64,000 nt of DNA from Microcystis viridis FACHB-1342 (GCF_014698335.1 NZ_JACJSV010000003.1:62001-126000); one strand, 5' to 3'. Positions 27,673 through 38,272 are shown, counted from the first letter of the stretch. The notes: generated by a model from the letters alone, not told the origin. A program made the numbers and translations.

Positions 27673-30300
27673 TTAAAACTCAACCCTTTGACCATAACTT
27701 AGGAGACTTTGTAGGGTTGCGAGGCGATTTTCCCAGACTTGTATTTGATAGGCAGATAAATCTTTTTGTCTGGACATCACAGATTTAAATTGATAGCTAA
27801 ATCGCTTTAGAGCATTTTGAGTTAAAGTCAAATTGCGAGGGCTGGGATTATTAGCTAATTGCTCTAATAGATTAGCCATTTCGTCCACTTCTTGCCCCCA
27901 AGTTTTTAAGGTTCGCTCCTCCATTGCCCATAAATTATTAACTATTAAAAAACTCCACTCTTGACGCAGAGAATTAAACCGCGCTGCTGCCGTTTTAAAG
28001 GGTTGACGGTGGGGTAAAGGTTCAGCTTTTTTCGTAATTATCGATCCCTGAATGCGATTAAGAATTGTTTGCAGGTTGGGATTGAGATTTTCTGTGGCAA
28101 AAAGAGCGAATCCCGAAGTGGGAAGATTGCGAATAAATTGTAGTTGATCGATGGTGACTTGATCGGGTACTTTTAACAGACGGATACCGGGTATAATCAG
28201 AGCATTTCCTGCAATTTGGCGATCAAATAAAGACTGGGTTTTATCTTCTAAAGTCCCAGTATCGAGAGCATAAGTCATTAAAAATATTATATCTATCCAT
28301 TGATTTTGTCCCCATTCTTCCCAGTTTTGCTGAATACGATATAACCGTTCTTTTTGTTCTAGGGGAAACACCGCCGCCGACATTTTTAATTGGGGGCGAA
28401 TCTGTTTTAAACGAGTAGAAACCTGGGAGACAAAAGTATCAACCTGACGGATTTTAAAGCTAGTCCATTGTTCCCATAAAGCACCCCGGGGATTTAAAGT
28501 AATGGGATCAACTCCTGTCATTTGTTTAAATAACCAACGGCTGGATTTACCATAACCATAGGTTTGATTAGAATCTTGACTCTGGAAAGGATAACGAATA
28601 TAATCTAACTGCAAGCCATCCACATCGTAATTCTTGACAATTTCCTCGTAAAGAGATAAAAGATAGTTCTGTACTTCGGGATTAGCAGGATCAAAAAAGG
28701 CCTTTTTTGTGCCTTGACTGTAATCAAAAGAACCACCACTTTTATTAGTTGCACCCCAATCGGAATTACGCGATAAAACTGGACCGAGATAATTTAATGG
28801 TTGCTCTAATACTTTATTATGAGCTTGATTAGCCGCCGCAAAAACCCACACCCAGGCGTGGATTTCCATATTGCGTTCATGGGCTAATTTAACGGCAACT
28901 TTGAGGGGATCCCAACCTCTAGTTAAAGGGTTTTGTTCGGGGGCAACTTGACTGGGATAAATAGTATAACTAGCATTAACTGTCTCGAAAAAGACCACAT
29001 TAATACCCGCTGCCGCCATGCGATCGAATACTTTAGCTAAATCCTCCTCGTTTTTAGCTTGTACGATCGTGCCTCGATCTAACCACATTGCTCGTATTTC
29101 TGGTTGGGCAAATTGTCGATTAGTGGGATAATTATCCCAAAGATTTCGCCGCGCTTGTAACCAATATTCCCGCGCTTGGGTATAGTCCCCCTGAGCGATT
29201 AAATTCTGAAAATTATTTAAGGTTCCTTGGGCATTTTCTAGGGCTAAACGGAATCGTCTCGCCCCATCCGAGGTGGGGGAATTTTTTGCCCGATTATGAA
29301 ATGCTTGTGCTAGGGATTTATCGGTAGTTAAAGTGTTATTATTACTGGCTTCTAAAGCTAAGAGAGTCGCCCCATAACGCCCGATTAATCCCTGCAATTC
29401 TGCCGTCATCTGGCTAATTTGTTGAGAAGTTAGGCTCGCTCTGGGGGGAATTGCCTCGGTACTCGGACTTAATCTCGCCGTTTCCCTGGGGGGATTTTCT
29501 GCAATCTGGGGTAGAGGGCGACGGGGTGCGGTCGCCATTGGTGTATTATTAATATTATTAACTATTGTTGATTGCCCTTGACAATAGGGCGCAATTGTGC
29601 TAGGAGAAGAACTGCGATTAATGCCGTAGCGTTGCAGAGCGGTTTCTAGCCAAGCGCTATCGAGGGCGAGATTAGCCACGGCATCGCTGCCCCAGCGCCA
29701 ACCGAGAAAGATCGAGTTATTATTGAGGACAACGGCAGGGGGATTATTGCGTGCCCCCCAGACGGCAACGGTTTGGCTATTAATTCCCGTGGGGATAACC
29801 ACACCACCGAGGAGACTGCTGGCTAAAGGTTTTTGGTTTTTCAGTTCACCTAAATTAGTCGGCCGCAGGGTGTAAGCTTGGGAGTGAGGATAAGCCCAGT
29901 AAGCCCCAAATAGCGATCGCAGTTGATTCCGCACAGCAGGTTCCGAAAGATTTCCCGCCGGACCGGTGACGATAATTTTACCACCGCGATTCAGCCAACG
30001 ACTCAAGACATCAGCTTGTAAACCGGAAATAGTCTCGACGTTGGGGATGATTAGAACCTTAATTTTATTCAAATCCGCGTCGCTTTGCCACTGATTACTC
30101 TGGAGAATACAGTAATTAACCCCGACATTTTGCAAACGATTGGTTATATCTGTCCATTGATTGGCATTTTCTTGACTTTTTAACACTGCCACCGGTGTCG
30201 CTAAAACTGGGATTGGTAGCAAGACACTCACACAGGACAAAAGACAGACAATTAGGGGCTTGTTAAAAAGATGATCACGACGGAAGGACGATCCCAGCAC
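27673..30300 (-). CDS. exported GHL10-type (family 10-like) glycosyl hydrolase with N-terminal GATase-like domain
   Basis: An 875-aa protein with a signal peptide (LIVCLLSCVSVLLPIPVLA). Residues about 35-220 resemble a ThuA/GATase-like fold (KVLIIPNVETISGLQADVLSRWLNRGGKIIVTGP). A low-complexity linker and a helical region lie at 250-400. The GHL10/DUF187 catalytic domain runs from about 405 to 720 (IRAMWLDRG, AGINVVFFETVN, AWVWVFAAA, VDGLQLDYIRYPF). Such proteins are thought to act on cell-wall or exopolysaccharide glycans outside the membrane. The C-terminal 130 residues are helical and unassigned. Confidence 0.82.
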   Translation of the reverse strand: MLGSSFRRDHLFNKPLIVCLLSCVSVLLPIPVLATPVAVLKSQENANQWTDITNRLQNVGVNYCILQSNQWQSDADLNKIKVLIIPNVETISGLQADVLSRWLNRGGKIIVTGPAGNLSEPAVRNQLRSLFGAYWAYPHSQAYTLRPTNLGELKNQKPLASSLLGGVVIPTGINSQTVAVWGARNNPPAVVLNNNSIFLGWRWGSDAVANLALDSAWLETALQRYGINRSSSPSTIAPYCQGQSTIVNNINNTPMATAPRRPLPQIAENPPRETARLSPSTEAIPPRASLTSQQISQMTAELQGLIGRYGATLLALEASNNNTLTTDKSLAQAFHNRAKNSPTSDGARRFRLALENAQGTLNNFQNLIAQGDYTQAREYWLQARRNLWDNYPTNRQFAQPEIRAMWLDRGTIVQAKNEEDLAKVFDRMAAAGINVVFFETVNASYTIYPSQVAPEQNPLTRGWDPLKVAVKLAHERNMEIHAWVWVFAAANQAHNKVLEQPLNYLGPVLSRNSDWGATNKSGGSFDYSQGTKKAFFDPANPEVQNYLLSLYEEIVKNYDVDGLQLDYIRYPFQSQDSNQTYGYGKSSRWLFKQMTGVDPITLNPRGALWEQWTSFKIRQVDTFVSQVSTRLKQIRPQLKMSAAVFPLEQKERLYRIQQNWEEWGQNQWIDIIFLMTYALDTGTLEDKTQSLFDRQIAGNALIIPGIRLLKVPDQVTIDQLQFIRNLPTSGFALFATENLNPNLQTILNRIQGSIITKKAEPLPHRQPFKTAAARFNSLRQEWSFLIVNNLWAMEERTLKTWGQEVDEMANLLEQLANNPSPRNLTLTQNALKRFSYQFKSVMSRQKDLSAYQIQVWENRLATLQSLLSYGQRVEF

Positions 30301-30456
30301 GTTTTTTTCTCTTAATTTTTTTGGTTAACTCCTCCTGATCTTACCCAACTTAGCCAAAAAATAGTATCTTTGGCAACAAAAATTACGTCTTAGCCGTCCG
30401 CAACGGGGTTTTAGGGTTTTAGTTGAGTTTCCCCACTTCCCCATTCCCCCATCTCC

Positions 30457-31806
30457 CTACAACTGTAAGGACAATTGCCGAAAGTGATCGCCGCGATGTT
30501 CAAAACTTTGGTATTGGTCAAAACTAGCGCAAGCTGGGGATAATAACACCACTTTAGCCTCTTTTGCCAGTCCTAATTCAGCCGCACGTTGAACTGCCCT
30601 GTCCATCGTCTCTACACATTCATAATCTTGATAACCTGCTGACTGTAAACGACGGGCAAAATCGGCGGCAGCGTCACCAATCAGCAGCACAGTGGCGACT
30701 TTTGCCTTAATTTCAGCGATCCAAGCCCGATCATCCCCTGCTTTCGCTTCTCCTCCCGCGATTAAAATCGCTGGACTAGGGACTGATTGTAAACCCACGG
30801 CGGCGGCATCGTAGTTAGTTGCTTTACTATCATTAATAAAGTCTAGTCCTTTATAAGTACAAATGTACTCTAGGCGATGGGCAACCCCGGGGAAAGTGGC
30901 GATCGCTTCGGTAATGGCTTTTTTCTCGATTCCTGCCAATCTAGCGGCGGCCACAGCCATAAGCAAATTCTGCTGATTGTGACTACCCACCATTTTCAGG
31001 AGATTAACCGGGGCAATTAACTCCCCAAAAGCCACGATCCAGTTATCTTGCAGATAAACACCACGACTAGGATCGCCCAAAAGCGCCTCTTTGCCTTTCA
31101 CAGAAGTCCAGTAAGCTTGTTGCCATTGACTAACACCGATTTGACGCAGATAGGGATCATCACCGTTGAGGATTTGGCGATCGCTTCTTTGCAGTAAAGA
31201 GGCTTTAATCTGATAATAATTTTCTAGGGTTTGATGACGACTGAGGTGATCGGGGGTAAAAGTTGTCCAGATGCCGATTTTCGGCGCTAAATCCCGACTG
31301 GACTCGATCTGATAACTACTAATCTCCGCAATAATCCAATCGTATTTATCGGCTTTTAAAGCCAATTCACAGGCAGCATAGCCGATATTACCGCAGGAAG
31401 GGGCATTTAACCCCGCTTTTTGAAAAATAGCGGCACAGAGGGCGGTGGTGGTGGTTTTACCGTTAGTTCCCGTAATCCCCAACCAAGGGGAAGATTGCAG
31501 ATAACGCCAAGCTAATTCTAATTCTCCGATCGTCTCGATGCCTTTTTCTCTGGCAGTAATTAAAATCGGGGCATCCCAAGGCACACCGGGGCTAACCACG
31601 ATAAGATTAGGCAAGTCTGAAGCCTCTAGACTGAGATTTTGACCAAGATTGACCATAATTCCTTCTCTTTCCAGATTGGTTTGCAGTGCTTGTAAACTGG
31701 GAGAATCAGAGCGATCGCTTAATGTCACCTGCCAACCATCCCGTTTTAAGCATCTTGCCGCTGCTATTCCCGATCTTCCCAATCCAATAATCGCCGCTTT
31801 CGCCAT
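30457..31806 (-). CDS. murD: UDP-N-acetylmuramoylalanine--D-glutamate ligase
   Basis: A 449-aa Mur ligase adding D-glutamate to UDP-MurNAc-L-Ala. N-terminal [20 protein letters not shown] binds the UDP moiety. The ATP loop is [24 protein letters not shown] and FTPDHLSRH are MurD hallmarks, and [10 protein letters not shown] and [22 protein letters not shown] close the C-terminal domain. Confidence 0.97.
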   Translation of the reverse strand: MAKAAIIGLGRSGIAAARCLKRDGWQVTLSDRSDSPSLQALQTNLEREGIMVNLGQNLSLEASDLPNLIVVSPGVPWDAPILITAREKGIETIGELELAWRYLQSSPWLGITGTNGKTTTTALCAAIFQKAGLNAPSCGNIGYAACELALKADKYDWIIAEISSYQIESSRDLAPKIGIWTTFTPDHLSRHQTLENYYQIKASLLQRSDRQILNGDDPYLRQIGVSQWQQAYWTSVKGKEALLGDPSRGVYLQDNWIVAFGELIAPVNLLKMVGSHNQQNLLMAVAAARLAGIEKKAITEAIATFPGVAHRLEYICTYKGLDFINDSKATNYDAAAVGLQSVPSPAILIAGGEAKAGDDRAWIAEIKAKVATVLLIGDAAADFARRLQSAGYQDYECVETMDRAVQRAAELGLAKEAKVVLLSPACASFDQYQSFEHRGDHFRQLSLQL

Positions 31807-31977
31807 CTTGTTGCCACTCTACTCAAGAGTCAATTTTTCGCAATCTCTATCCTACTGTGGATTGTTACCTTATTTCTGCCCCTAGATCAGCGATAATCTT
31901 AGTCTATTCTGTCTGCTCCTTGCAGTATAATAAAATGGAATGCTTATAATTTAGTCCTTAAACTAACAAAAATTAGT

Positions 31978-32238
31978 ATGAATATTCAACTAAAACCAAA
32001 TCAAGAAAAATTTATCGAAGAACAGTTAAAAAGTGGCAGATTTGATAATGTAGAGCAGCTCATAGATACCGCTTTACACTTGCTGTCCAACATCAATGAA
32101 GATTATTTAGAATGGCGAGAAGAAACCGGTCATCAAATTGATATTGCTGTAGCTGAATTAGACAATGGGGAAGGATTAGAGGTCGAAACAGTTATCAACA
32201 ATATTTTAAAAAAATTTCAGAAAGAGCGTCAATCCTAA
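31978..32238 (+). CDS. ParD-like ribbon-helix-helix antitoxin
   Basis: An 86-aa protein with an N-terminal RHH segment (MNIQLKPNQEKFIEEQLKSGRFDNVEQLIDTAL) typical of ParD/CC2985-type antitoxins, and a charged C-terminal helix that would wrap the toxin. It starts the operon and is followed 2 bp later by the toxin frame. It should autoregulate its own promoter. Confidence 0.82.
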   Translation: MNIQLKPNQEKFIEEQLKSGRFDNVEQLIDTALHLLSNINEDYLEWREETGHQIDIAVAELDNGEGLEVETVINNILKKFQKERQS

Positions 32239-32240
32239 TC

Positions 32241-32540
32241 ATGAATCGTTATATTATTGCCCCATCAGCCAGTCAAGATTTAAACAAGATTGCTGATTAT
32301 TTTTTAGCGGTAAACGTGGAAGCTGGGGAAAAACTATTGATAAAATTTTCCCAAAAGTGTCAACAATTAGCACAATTTCCCAATTGAGGACGTAGTTACA
32401 GTCATATTAGACCGTCCTTGAGAGGGTTGCCTTTAGATGGATATATTATTTTCTATCGAGTTACTGATGACACAGTAGAGATTTTAAGAATAGTTAGCGG
32501 TCGTCAAGACTTAGAAGCTTTATTCTCCGAGATAAAATAA
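32241..32540 (+). pseudogene. ParE/RelE-type toxin with an in-frame stop
   Basis: An ATG 2 bp after the antitoxin opens a frame that stops at TGA (32385-32387, codon 49) and then continues in the same frame to a TAA at 32538-32540, giving 99 codons in all. The parts match a ParE toxin: APSASQDLNKIADYF at the front, and SHIRPSLRGLPLDGYIIFYRV and RIVSGRQDLEALF at the back. The stop falls where family members have a hydrophobic residue before GR. The simplest reading is a single TGG-to-TGA change, or a sequencing error. Confidence 0.85.
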
Positions 32541-32743
32541 ATCCCTAGCAAAAATCCAGCAGAATTGAGCAGACTCCAAGACCTTTCAATTGGCCTGATT
32601 GCCTTTCCTAGCTGATGGCTGACGGCTGACGGCCGACGGCTGAATTATAAAACTATTTCCCCTAGGAAAACAAAATTCTCTGACTTGCGTCTAAATCGAT
32701 AAAATAAATGCAAGTACGATCCCCATAACAAGGCTCCCTATTT

Positions 32744-33856
32744 ATGAATCTAAAATCATCCCTAAAATTTACCCTACTGTTTTCACTTCTGGGGGGTTGT
32801 CTCCTGACGACACCCAGTCAAGCAACTCTCTTTGAACAACGAGAAGTTAATCAAGAGGATTTTATCGCTATTGCCCGTCCCTACGGTAACGGTAAATACG
32901 ATTTGCTGATTTTGCAACAAATTCCCAGAAAACGCCAATGTTGGGCGGTAAATGGCAGAGAACCGACCATTGTTCAGCCTCTCCTCCTCGATTTCGATTT
33001 TACCGGCAGTTGTGAACGAGCCACCGACAGTAACGGTTATTCCCTTCGCATTCAGGGCAAAGATTACGGTTTAGAATACCTGCTGCGTATCGTACAACGC
33101 AACGGGGAATTAGTCCTCGTGGGAACTCCCCGCAATCCCAGACAATCAGAGGTAATTATTGGACGGACAAAAGGTTTAGGGACCGGTTTAATCCAAATTT
33201 ATCTCATCGATGGCTGGCGCTTTACTAAACGCAGTCTAGCCGGTCAAAATCTCAGTCATATCTATCTAACTGCCGATAGTCCCAGTTTCAATCCTCCCCC
33301 GGAATTACTCGCGGGTAATAGTTATTCCCCCCCCAGAGAATCCGTCAAAGCAGAAACACCGGTTAATCCTTCCGGTGATCCCGAAGTGCGAGAATATACC
33401 TTTACCGCTGCAGAAACAGCAGTAGAGAGCAATCCTCAGCCAGTGGCCACTAATCCAGTACCAGAGCCAAATTTAACCCCACCGTCCCCAGTTACCCCTA
33501 ATTTACCCCCCCTAACTCCTCCCAATTCCCAGAATACTAATGCAATTGTACCACCACCGCCGCCGCGCAACCTAGGCAATCAGAGAAGTTTATCGGATGT
33601 GATTACTTTTAATCGACCGGCTGCTAATCCCAGTAGTGGTAATATGAGCAATAGTGGCCGCCAAGGTTTTAAAGTAGTAATTGAAGCTAAAACCGATAGC
33701 GATCGCACTAGGGTTCGTTCTCTCTATCCCGACGCTTTCCCCACTTCCTACAAAGGTCGTTCCCTCTGGCAAATAGGCGCTTTTAGCAGTCGTGATAAGG
33801 CTGAAAACGCTTTACAAAGTCTTGCTCCCCTGCGCGGATCGATCGTACCATTTTAG
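32744..33856 (+). CDS. exported DUF3747-like protein with C-terminal SPOR-like domain
   Basis: A 370-aa protein with a lipoprotein-like or signal sequence (LKFTLLFSLLGGCLLTTPSQA). A conserved cyanobacterial N-terminal domain (FEQREVNQEDFIAIARPYG...QCWAVNGREPTIVQPLLLDFDFTGSCERATDSNGYSLRI) fits DUF3747. A Pro-rich linker (about 215-280) follows, and the C-terminal 75 residues end WQIGAFSSRDKAENAL, a SPOR-like pattern. It is probably a cell-envelope protein, with the SPOR part binding denuded peptidoglycan. The function is unproven. Confidence 0.75.
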   Translation: MNLKSSLKFTLLFSLLGGCLLTTPSQATLFEQREVNQEDFIAIARPYGNGKYDLLILQQIPRKRQCWAVNGREPTIVQPLLLDFDFTGSCERATDSNGYSLRIQGKDYGLEYLLRIVQRNGELVLVGTPRNPRQSEVIIGRTKGLGTGLIQIYLIDGWRFTKRSLAGQNLSHIYLTADSPSFNPPPELLAGNSYSPPRESVKAETPVNPSGDPEVREYTFTAAETAVESNPQPVATNPVPEPNLTPPSPVTPNLPPLTPPNSQNTNAIVPPPPPRNLGNQRSLSDVITFNRPAANPSSGNMSNSGRQGFKVVIEAKTDSDRTRVRSLYPDAFPTSYKGRSLWQIGAFSSRDKAENALQSLAPLRGSIVPF

Positions 33857-33874
33857 CCGTTAAAAATTGTTAGA

Positions 33875-33935
33875 TGCCCCCCTTATTAAGGGGGGATTAA
33901 GGGGGGATCGGCCCCCGTTTATCAAGGGGGACGGG
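33875..33935. repeat. GGGGGATTAAGGGGGGATCGGC dispersed repeat
   Basis: Palindromic CCCCCTTATTAAGGGGGG is followed by ATTAAGGGGGGATCGGCCCCCG and a degenerate second copy. It is the same family as at 17650 and 59804. It forms strong hairpins and probably separates the upstream gene from prfB. Confidence 0.7.
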
Positions 33936-33994
33936 GGAGATCAAAGGCAAAATCTATCGTCTATTTAATTATAACCACTTACTTAACTGATAAC

Positions 33995-35120
33995 ATGGAA
34001 ATATCGGAACTAAAAAAAGGTATCGAGATAGTAGGATCGCGCCTGGGTAAAACCCAGGACTATCTTTGACTTACCCACTTTAAAGGCCAAAATTAAAGAC
34101 TTAGAACAGGTGGCAGCCGTCCCCACTTTTTGGGATAATCCCGATACTGCTCAAAAAACCCTGCAAGAACTAAACGAATGTAAATCTTCTTTAGAAACCT
34201 ATCAGGGTTGGTGTGAACAATTAGAAGATACTAAGGCAATTATCGAGTTATTAGAATTAGAATCCGATCGAACTTTACTAGAAGAAGCAACGGACAATTT
34301 AACTCATTTACAGCATGACCTCGATCGCTGGGAATTGCAACAGCTTTTAAATGGTCCATACGACGCAAAAGGAGCGGTTTTAACGATTAATGCGGGGGCC
34401 GGGGGAACCGATGCCCAAGATTGGACAGAAATGCTCCTGAGAATGTATTCTCGCTGGGCCGAGAAACAGGGTTATAAAGTCACTTTAGCAGAAATATCAG
34501 AAGGAGATGAAGCGGGAATTAAATCGGTGACAATTGAAATTGCTGGAACTTATGCTTACGGTTATCTAAAAGGAGAAAAAGGCACCCATCGGTTAGTCAG
34601 AATTTCCCCTTTTAATGCTAATGGTAAACGTCAAACCAGTTTCGCTGGGGTGGAAGTGATGCCAATTTTGGGCGATGATGCGGTGAGGGTAGAAATTCCC
34701 GATAAAGATTTAGAAATTACCACCACTAGATCGGGGGGAAAAGGTGGACAAAATGTTAATAAAGTGGAAACTGCCGTGCGTGTAGTTCATCTTCCCACAG
34801 GTATCGCTGTACGTTGTACCCAAGAGCGATCGCAATTACAAAATAAAGAAAAAGCCCTAGCTTTATTAAAGGCGAAATTGTTAATTATTGCTCGGGAACA
34901 ACAGGCTCAAGCGATCGCTGAAATTCGCGGCGATATGGTGGAGGCCGCTTGGGGCAATCAAATCCGTAACTATGTTTTTCATCCCTATCAATTGGTTAAG
35001 GATCTCCGTAGTAATGTGGAAACCACCGATGTTACTGGGGTAATGAATGGGGATTTAGATAGCTTTATTGAAGCCTATTTACGTTTAGGGGGGAACAGTG
35101 CGGGTTATACTGATTCCTAA
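33995..35120 (+). CDS. prfB: peptide chain release factor 2, with programmed +1 frameshift
   Basis: The gene starts at the ATG at 33995, reads 24 codons to CTT-TGA (34064-34069), shifts +1 and continues at GAC 34068 to the stop at 35120, giving about 374 aa. RF2 recognises UGA and UAA. The downstream part carries [11 protein letters not shown] with the peptidyl-hydrolase GGQ, plus the [15 protein letters not shown] region. If the shift is ignored the gene looks like a short ORF without a proper start (34110). Confidence 0.97.
34055..34070 (+). promoter_or_regulatory. prfB +1 frameshift site
   Basis: CCAGGACTATCTTTGAC contains the universal slippery CUU UGA C. An AGG-like Shine-Dalgarno triplet precedes it at about the spacing used in E. 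coli prfB. Low RF2 slows reading of the UGA and favours the shift, giving autoregulation. Confidence 0.93.
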
Positions 35121-35191
35121 GATGAGAGCAGCTCTATTTTCTTACAAATTCTGTTCTTATGCTATTTGTCCTCTACTAAGAAGAAAAATCA

Positions 35192-35443
35192 ATGGTTATT
35201 ATCGAGATTACCAATGTGGAAGAAATATTGAGCGCAAAAATTGGCTCTTTCGCTGCTAAAATCGTCCAAGCTCTAGCAGATGATGAGGGGAAAGTGGAAG
35301 AGGTTCTCATCAAAGAATTACAGGCTAATTTTCAGGAAAGGGGGATTAAAGCTAATCTGTTTAGCGTCACTGGGTTAGATATGCTCGGCAATGGTAGGCT
35401 AGAAGTTAACGTTAATGTTCGTTCTGCGAATATGATGTCCTAA
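35192..35443 (+). CDS. small conserved protein of unknown function
   Basis: An 83-aa protein with no recognised motif. It has an acidic N-terminal half (MVIIEITNVEEILSAKIGSFAAKIVQALADDEGKVEEVLIKEL) and a strand-rich C-terminal half. It lies 71 bp after prfB in the same direction. I do not know its role; the compact size and absence of a signal suggest a cytoplasmic protein. Confidence 0.65.
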   Translation: MVIIEITNVEEILSAKIGSFAAKIVQALADDEGKVEEVLIKELQANFQERGIKANLFSVTGLDMLGNGRLEVNVNVRSANMMS

Positions 35444-35538
35444 GAGAAGATAAAATCGCCAAAGGTTGGGTTAAATATAGTTAAACCCAACCTTATTTTG
35501 GTAGTTACCATCAAAAGCAATGGCAACGAAGCTTGAGG

Positions 35539-36702
35539 TTATAATAAACCAACAAAATGTAACGGTCCTTGACCGGTAATTAATTCGATAATAATTGCCA
35601 GAAAACCGATCATCGCTAATCGACCATTCCACACCTCGGCTGCCGTTGTCATCCCCCATTCCCAACGTTCCTGGGGATACATTTTCATATTCGCTTTCGG
35701 ATGGGTAATTTGCTCGAAAGTGGTGGGTTTTTCCTCTAGGGATTTGACCACTAACTGGGAGAGAGATTCGATAAACATCGGGTGAGTGTTAAGAGCCGGT
35801 ACTCGCTGAAAATGTTCAATTCCCGCTTCTTCCGCCACTTCTCGGTACTCTATATCGATTTCTTGCAGGGTTTCGATGTGTTCCGAGACAAAGCTAATCG
35901 GCACGACCAATAAATTCTTAATTCCCTGCTCTCCCAACTCTTTTAAAGCATCTTCAGTATAGGGTTTTAGCCATTCCACCGGACCGACGCGACTTTGATA
36001 GGCTAAAGTGTACTGATTGGGTCGGTTTAGAGTACGCATGATCGCCCTAGTACATTCTTCAATTTCCCTTTGATAGGGATCTCCCGCTTCCTCCACATAA
36101 CTTTGGGGGACACCATGGGCGCTAAAAAAGATATGTACTTGGTCAGGATTAGCACACTGTTCTAACTCTCGCGCAATCAGATCGGCCATAGCACTCAGAT
36201 AAGTGGGATGATCGTACCAAGAGGGGATGAGAGTATATTCCGTTAAACGCAGATAGGGATCCTGCTGCCACATTTCCTCCAGCACACGAAAACTGGAACC
36301 ACTGGTGCTGATGGAAAATTGGGGATAAAGGGGGAGAATAACTAATTTTTTGATATGATCCCGTTTAATCCGCTCGATCGCTTCTTCGGTGAAGGGATTC
36401 CAGTAACGCATCCCGATATAAACGCTCACCTCGCGGCCCATTTCCGCGAGACGTTGTTGCAGTGCCGTGGCCTGTGCTTCCGTAATCTTGAGTAAAGGGG
36501 AGCCACCACCAATCTGACGGTAATTTTCCTGGGATTTACTCGCTCTTAGCGTCGATATTAACCAAGCTAACGGTTTTTGTAATCCTTTGATCGGTAAACG
36601 GATGATCTCTGGGTCAGAAAAAAGGTTAAATAGAAAAGGACGCACATCCTCTAACCGCTCCGGCCCACCCAAATTTAATAATAAAACGCCAACGCGACCC
36701 AT
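35539..36702 (-). CDS. hemH: ferrochelatase with C-terminal CAB-like helix
   Basis: A 387-aa enzyme that inserts Fe2+ into protoporphyrin IX. The catalytic core has [10 protein letters not shown], the [12 protein letters not shown] histidine motif and [17 protein letters not shown]. The last 45 residues add a transmembrane helix with the chlorophyll a/b-binding-like ExxNxR motif ([24 protein letters not shown]). This fusion is a hallmark of cyanobacterial and plastid ferrochelatases and is tied to pigment binding and membrane placement. HemJ, the preceding enzyme, is at 10926. Confidence 0.97.
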   Translation of the reverse strand: MGRVGVLLLNLGGPERLEDVRPFLFNLFSDPEIIRLPIKGLQKPLAWLISTLRASKSQENYRQIGGGSPLLKITEAQATALQQRLAEMGREVSVYIGMRYWNPFTEEAIERIKRDHIKKLVILPLYPQFSISTSGSSFRVLEEMWQQDPYLRLTEYTLIPSWYDHPTYLSAMADLIARELEQCANPDQVHIFFSAHGVPQSYVEEAGDPYQREIEECTRAIMRTLNRPNQYTLAYQSRVGPVEWLKPYTEDALKELGEQGIKNLLVVPISFVSEHIETLQEIDIEYREVAEEAGIEHFQRVPALNTHPMFIESLSQLVVKSLEEKPTTFEQITHPKANMKMYPQERWEWGMTTAAEVWNGRLAMIGFLAIIIELITGQGPLHFVGLL

Positions 36703-36821
36703 AGTGTTAACAGATAATTTTTAAATTTTCAGATTCTTTACCAAGTTTAACAATATATCGGTGGAACCGTTAAAACAAATTACAGGCTACAGAGAACTTA
36801 ATCAAATTTTGGAGGTTGATC

Positions 36822-37445
36822 TTGGCTACTATTTTACGTCCCCTCAGTTATCAATATCAATGGCTTTACGATGGTATCTCCCGTCTGGCTGCCCTAGCAG
36901 TGGGTGGGGAGACCCGTTTTCGGCAATTGGCTCTAGAAGGTTTAAAAATCGCTAAAAATGACCCTATCCTCGATCTCTGTTGTGGTGCGGGTCAAACCAC
37001 CCGTTATTTAGTCCCCCTATCCGATCGCTGTACGGGTTTAGATGTCTCTCCCCGGGCCCTGGAGCGAGCTAGTTTAGCGGTACCGCAAGCGCATTATGTG
37101 GAGGGATTAGCCGAAAAAATGCCCTTTAGTGCCGGAGAATTCGCCCTTGTGCATACTAGCGCCGCTCTCCACGAAATGGAACCAGAGCAGTTAGAGGAAA
37201 TCCTTAAAGAAGTGTATCGAGTTCTCAGACCGGGGGGAATTTTTGCCCTCGTGGATTTTCATCGACCCACTAACCCGCTTTTTTGGCCTTCTTTAGCCCT
37301 ATTTTTGCAATTATTTGAAACCGATACCGCTTGGCAGTTTATCGATAGCGACCTGATCCAATCTTTACAGGCGATCGGTTTTCGTGATTGTCAACAAAAA
37401 TTATACGCTGGTGGTAGTTTACAGGTGATTCAAGCGGCCAAGTGA
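36822..37445 (+). CDS. class I SAM-dependent methyltransferase
   Basis: About 207 aa from the TTG at 36822, which sits 6 bases after GGAGG (36811-36815); the TTG at 36816 is too close to the ribosome binding site. Motif I is ILDLCCGAGQTTRYL, followed by GLDVSPRALERA, AEKMPFSAGEFALVHTSAALHEM and VLRPGGIFALVDFHRP, as in Methyltransf_11/UbiE-like enzymes. The substrate is unknown. It is divergent from hemH. Confidence 0.85.
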   Translation: MATILRPLSYQYQWLYDGISRLAALAVGGETRFRQLALEGLKIAKNDPILDLCCGAGQTTRYLVPLSDRCTGLDVSPRALERASLAVPQAHYVEGLAEKMPFSAGEFALVHTSAALHEMEPEQLEEILKEVYRVLRPGGIFALVDFHRPTNPLFWPSLALFLQLFETDTAWQFIDSDLIQSLQAIGFRDCQQKLYAGGSLQVIQAAK

Positions 37446-37561
37446 AGAGATAGGCCAGGCAAGATTTTCAGGGGCTGTCGGTCATTTATACTGAATAAGG
37501 CAACGGTTTTTTAATCAAGCTGAGTTCGATCGACTCGCTGCCAGTTATTTTTGAGAAGTTA

Positions 37562-38116
37562 ATGACTAGAGCAAAAATTCTACAACCCGATTTAATTTTA
37601 GGGGATACGATTCTCGGTCTCACTCTGGAGATTTTGAGTCAGCATCAGATTAAGGGATTGATTCTCGATGTGGATGATACCCTTGTTCCCCTCCAGGAAA
37701 CGACGGTTTCTGACGATTTACAGCGTTGGGTCGATTCCTTGCGTCTTTATCTACCGATTTGGTTGGTCAGCAATAATCTGAGTGAAAATCGCATCGGTGC
37801 GATCGCTGATAATTTACAACTTCCCTACCTTCTCGGTGCGGTGAAACCCTCTCGACGCAAACTCCGGCAAGCGATGGCAGCCATGAGTCTCCCCCCCCAA
37901 CAAATTGCTATGGTTGGCGATCGCTTGTTTACCGATGTTTTAGCGGGAAATCGTCTGGGAATGTTTACCATTCTGGTGAAACCAATGGTAAATCCCTTGA
38001 CGGGGGGGGCAGCTTATCCAATCCACGATTTTGAGGTGTGGATATCACAAATTCTCGGCGTTTCCCTCCATCCGCAGCATTACTTCATAAAACCTGACCA
38101 ATCCTCACAAAAGTAA
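37562..38116 (+). CDS. YqeG-family HAD phosphatase (subclass IIIA)
   Basis: A 184-aa protein. The HAD nucleophile motif is LILDVDDTLVP, followed by WLVSNNLSENR (motif II), VKPSRRKLRQAM (Lys motif) and MVGDRLFTDVLAGNRLG (motif IV). Bacterial YqeG and plant relatives dephosphorylate phosphatidylglycerol phosphate or similar lipids in some species. The exact substrate here is inferred only. Confidence 0.88.
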   Translation: MTRAKILQPDLILGDTILGLTLEILSQHQIKGLILDVDDTLVPLQETTVSDDLQRWVDSLRLYLPIWLVSNNLSENRIGAIADNLQLPYLLGAVKPSRRKLRQAMAAMSLPPQQIAMVGDRLFTDVLAGNRLGMFTILVKPMVNPLTGGAAYPIHDFEVWISQILGVSLHPQHYFIKPDQSSQK

Positions 38117-38235
38117 ATATTAAAAAATACTTAAGTATAGAGGTAAATGGCGAAAAGTAGAAAATACTATATATGATTTGAAATGAGGTCAGCCGAGATA
38201 AAGACCTTAAATATATGAAAGTCAGTAGATAGACG

Positions 38236-38272
38236 GTGCCAGTTTTTGCGGATATACGCCAAAAGCTGGCAC
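38236..38272 (+). terminator. long GTGCCAG/CTGGCAC hairpin
   Basis: GTGCCAG (38236-38242) and CTGGCAC (38266-38272) pair, and the stem extends through TTTTTGCG/CGCCAAAAG with a short loop. TACTGTTTTAAC follows. The stem is strong enough for a terminator of the yqeG transcript or of a short RNA in the 38117-38368 gap. Confidence 0.6.

Noticed and set aside
36761-36955. 64-aa frame before the methyltransferase
   Set aside because: It overlaps the methyltransferase in another frame; GGAGG and the conserved motif I support the TTG at 36822 instead.
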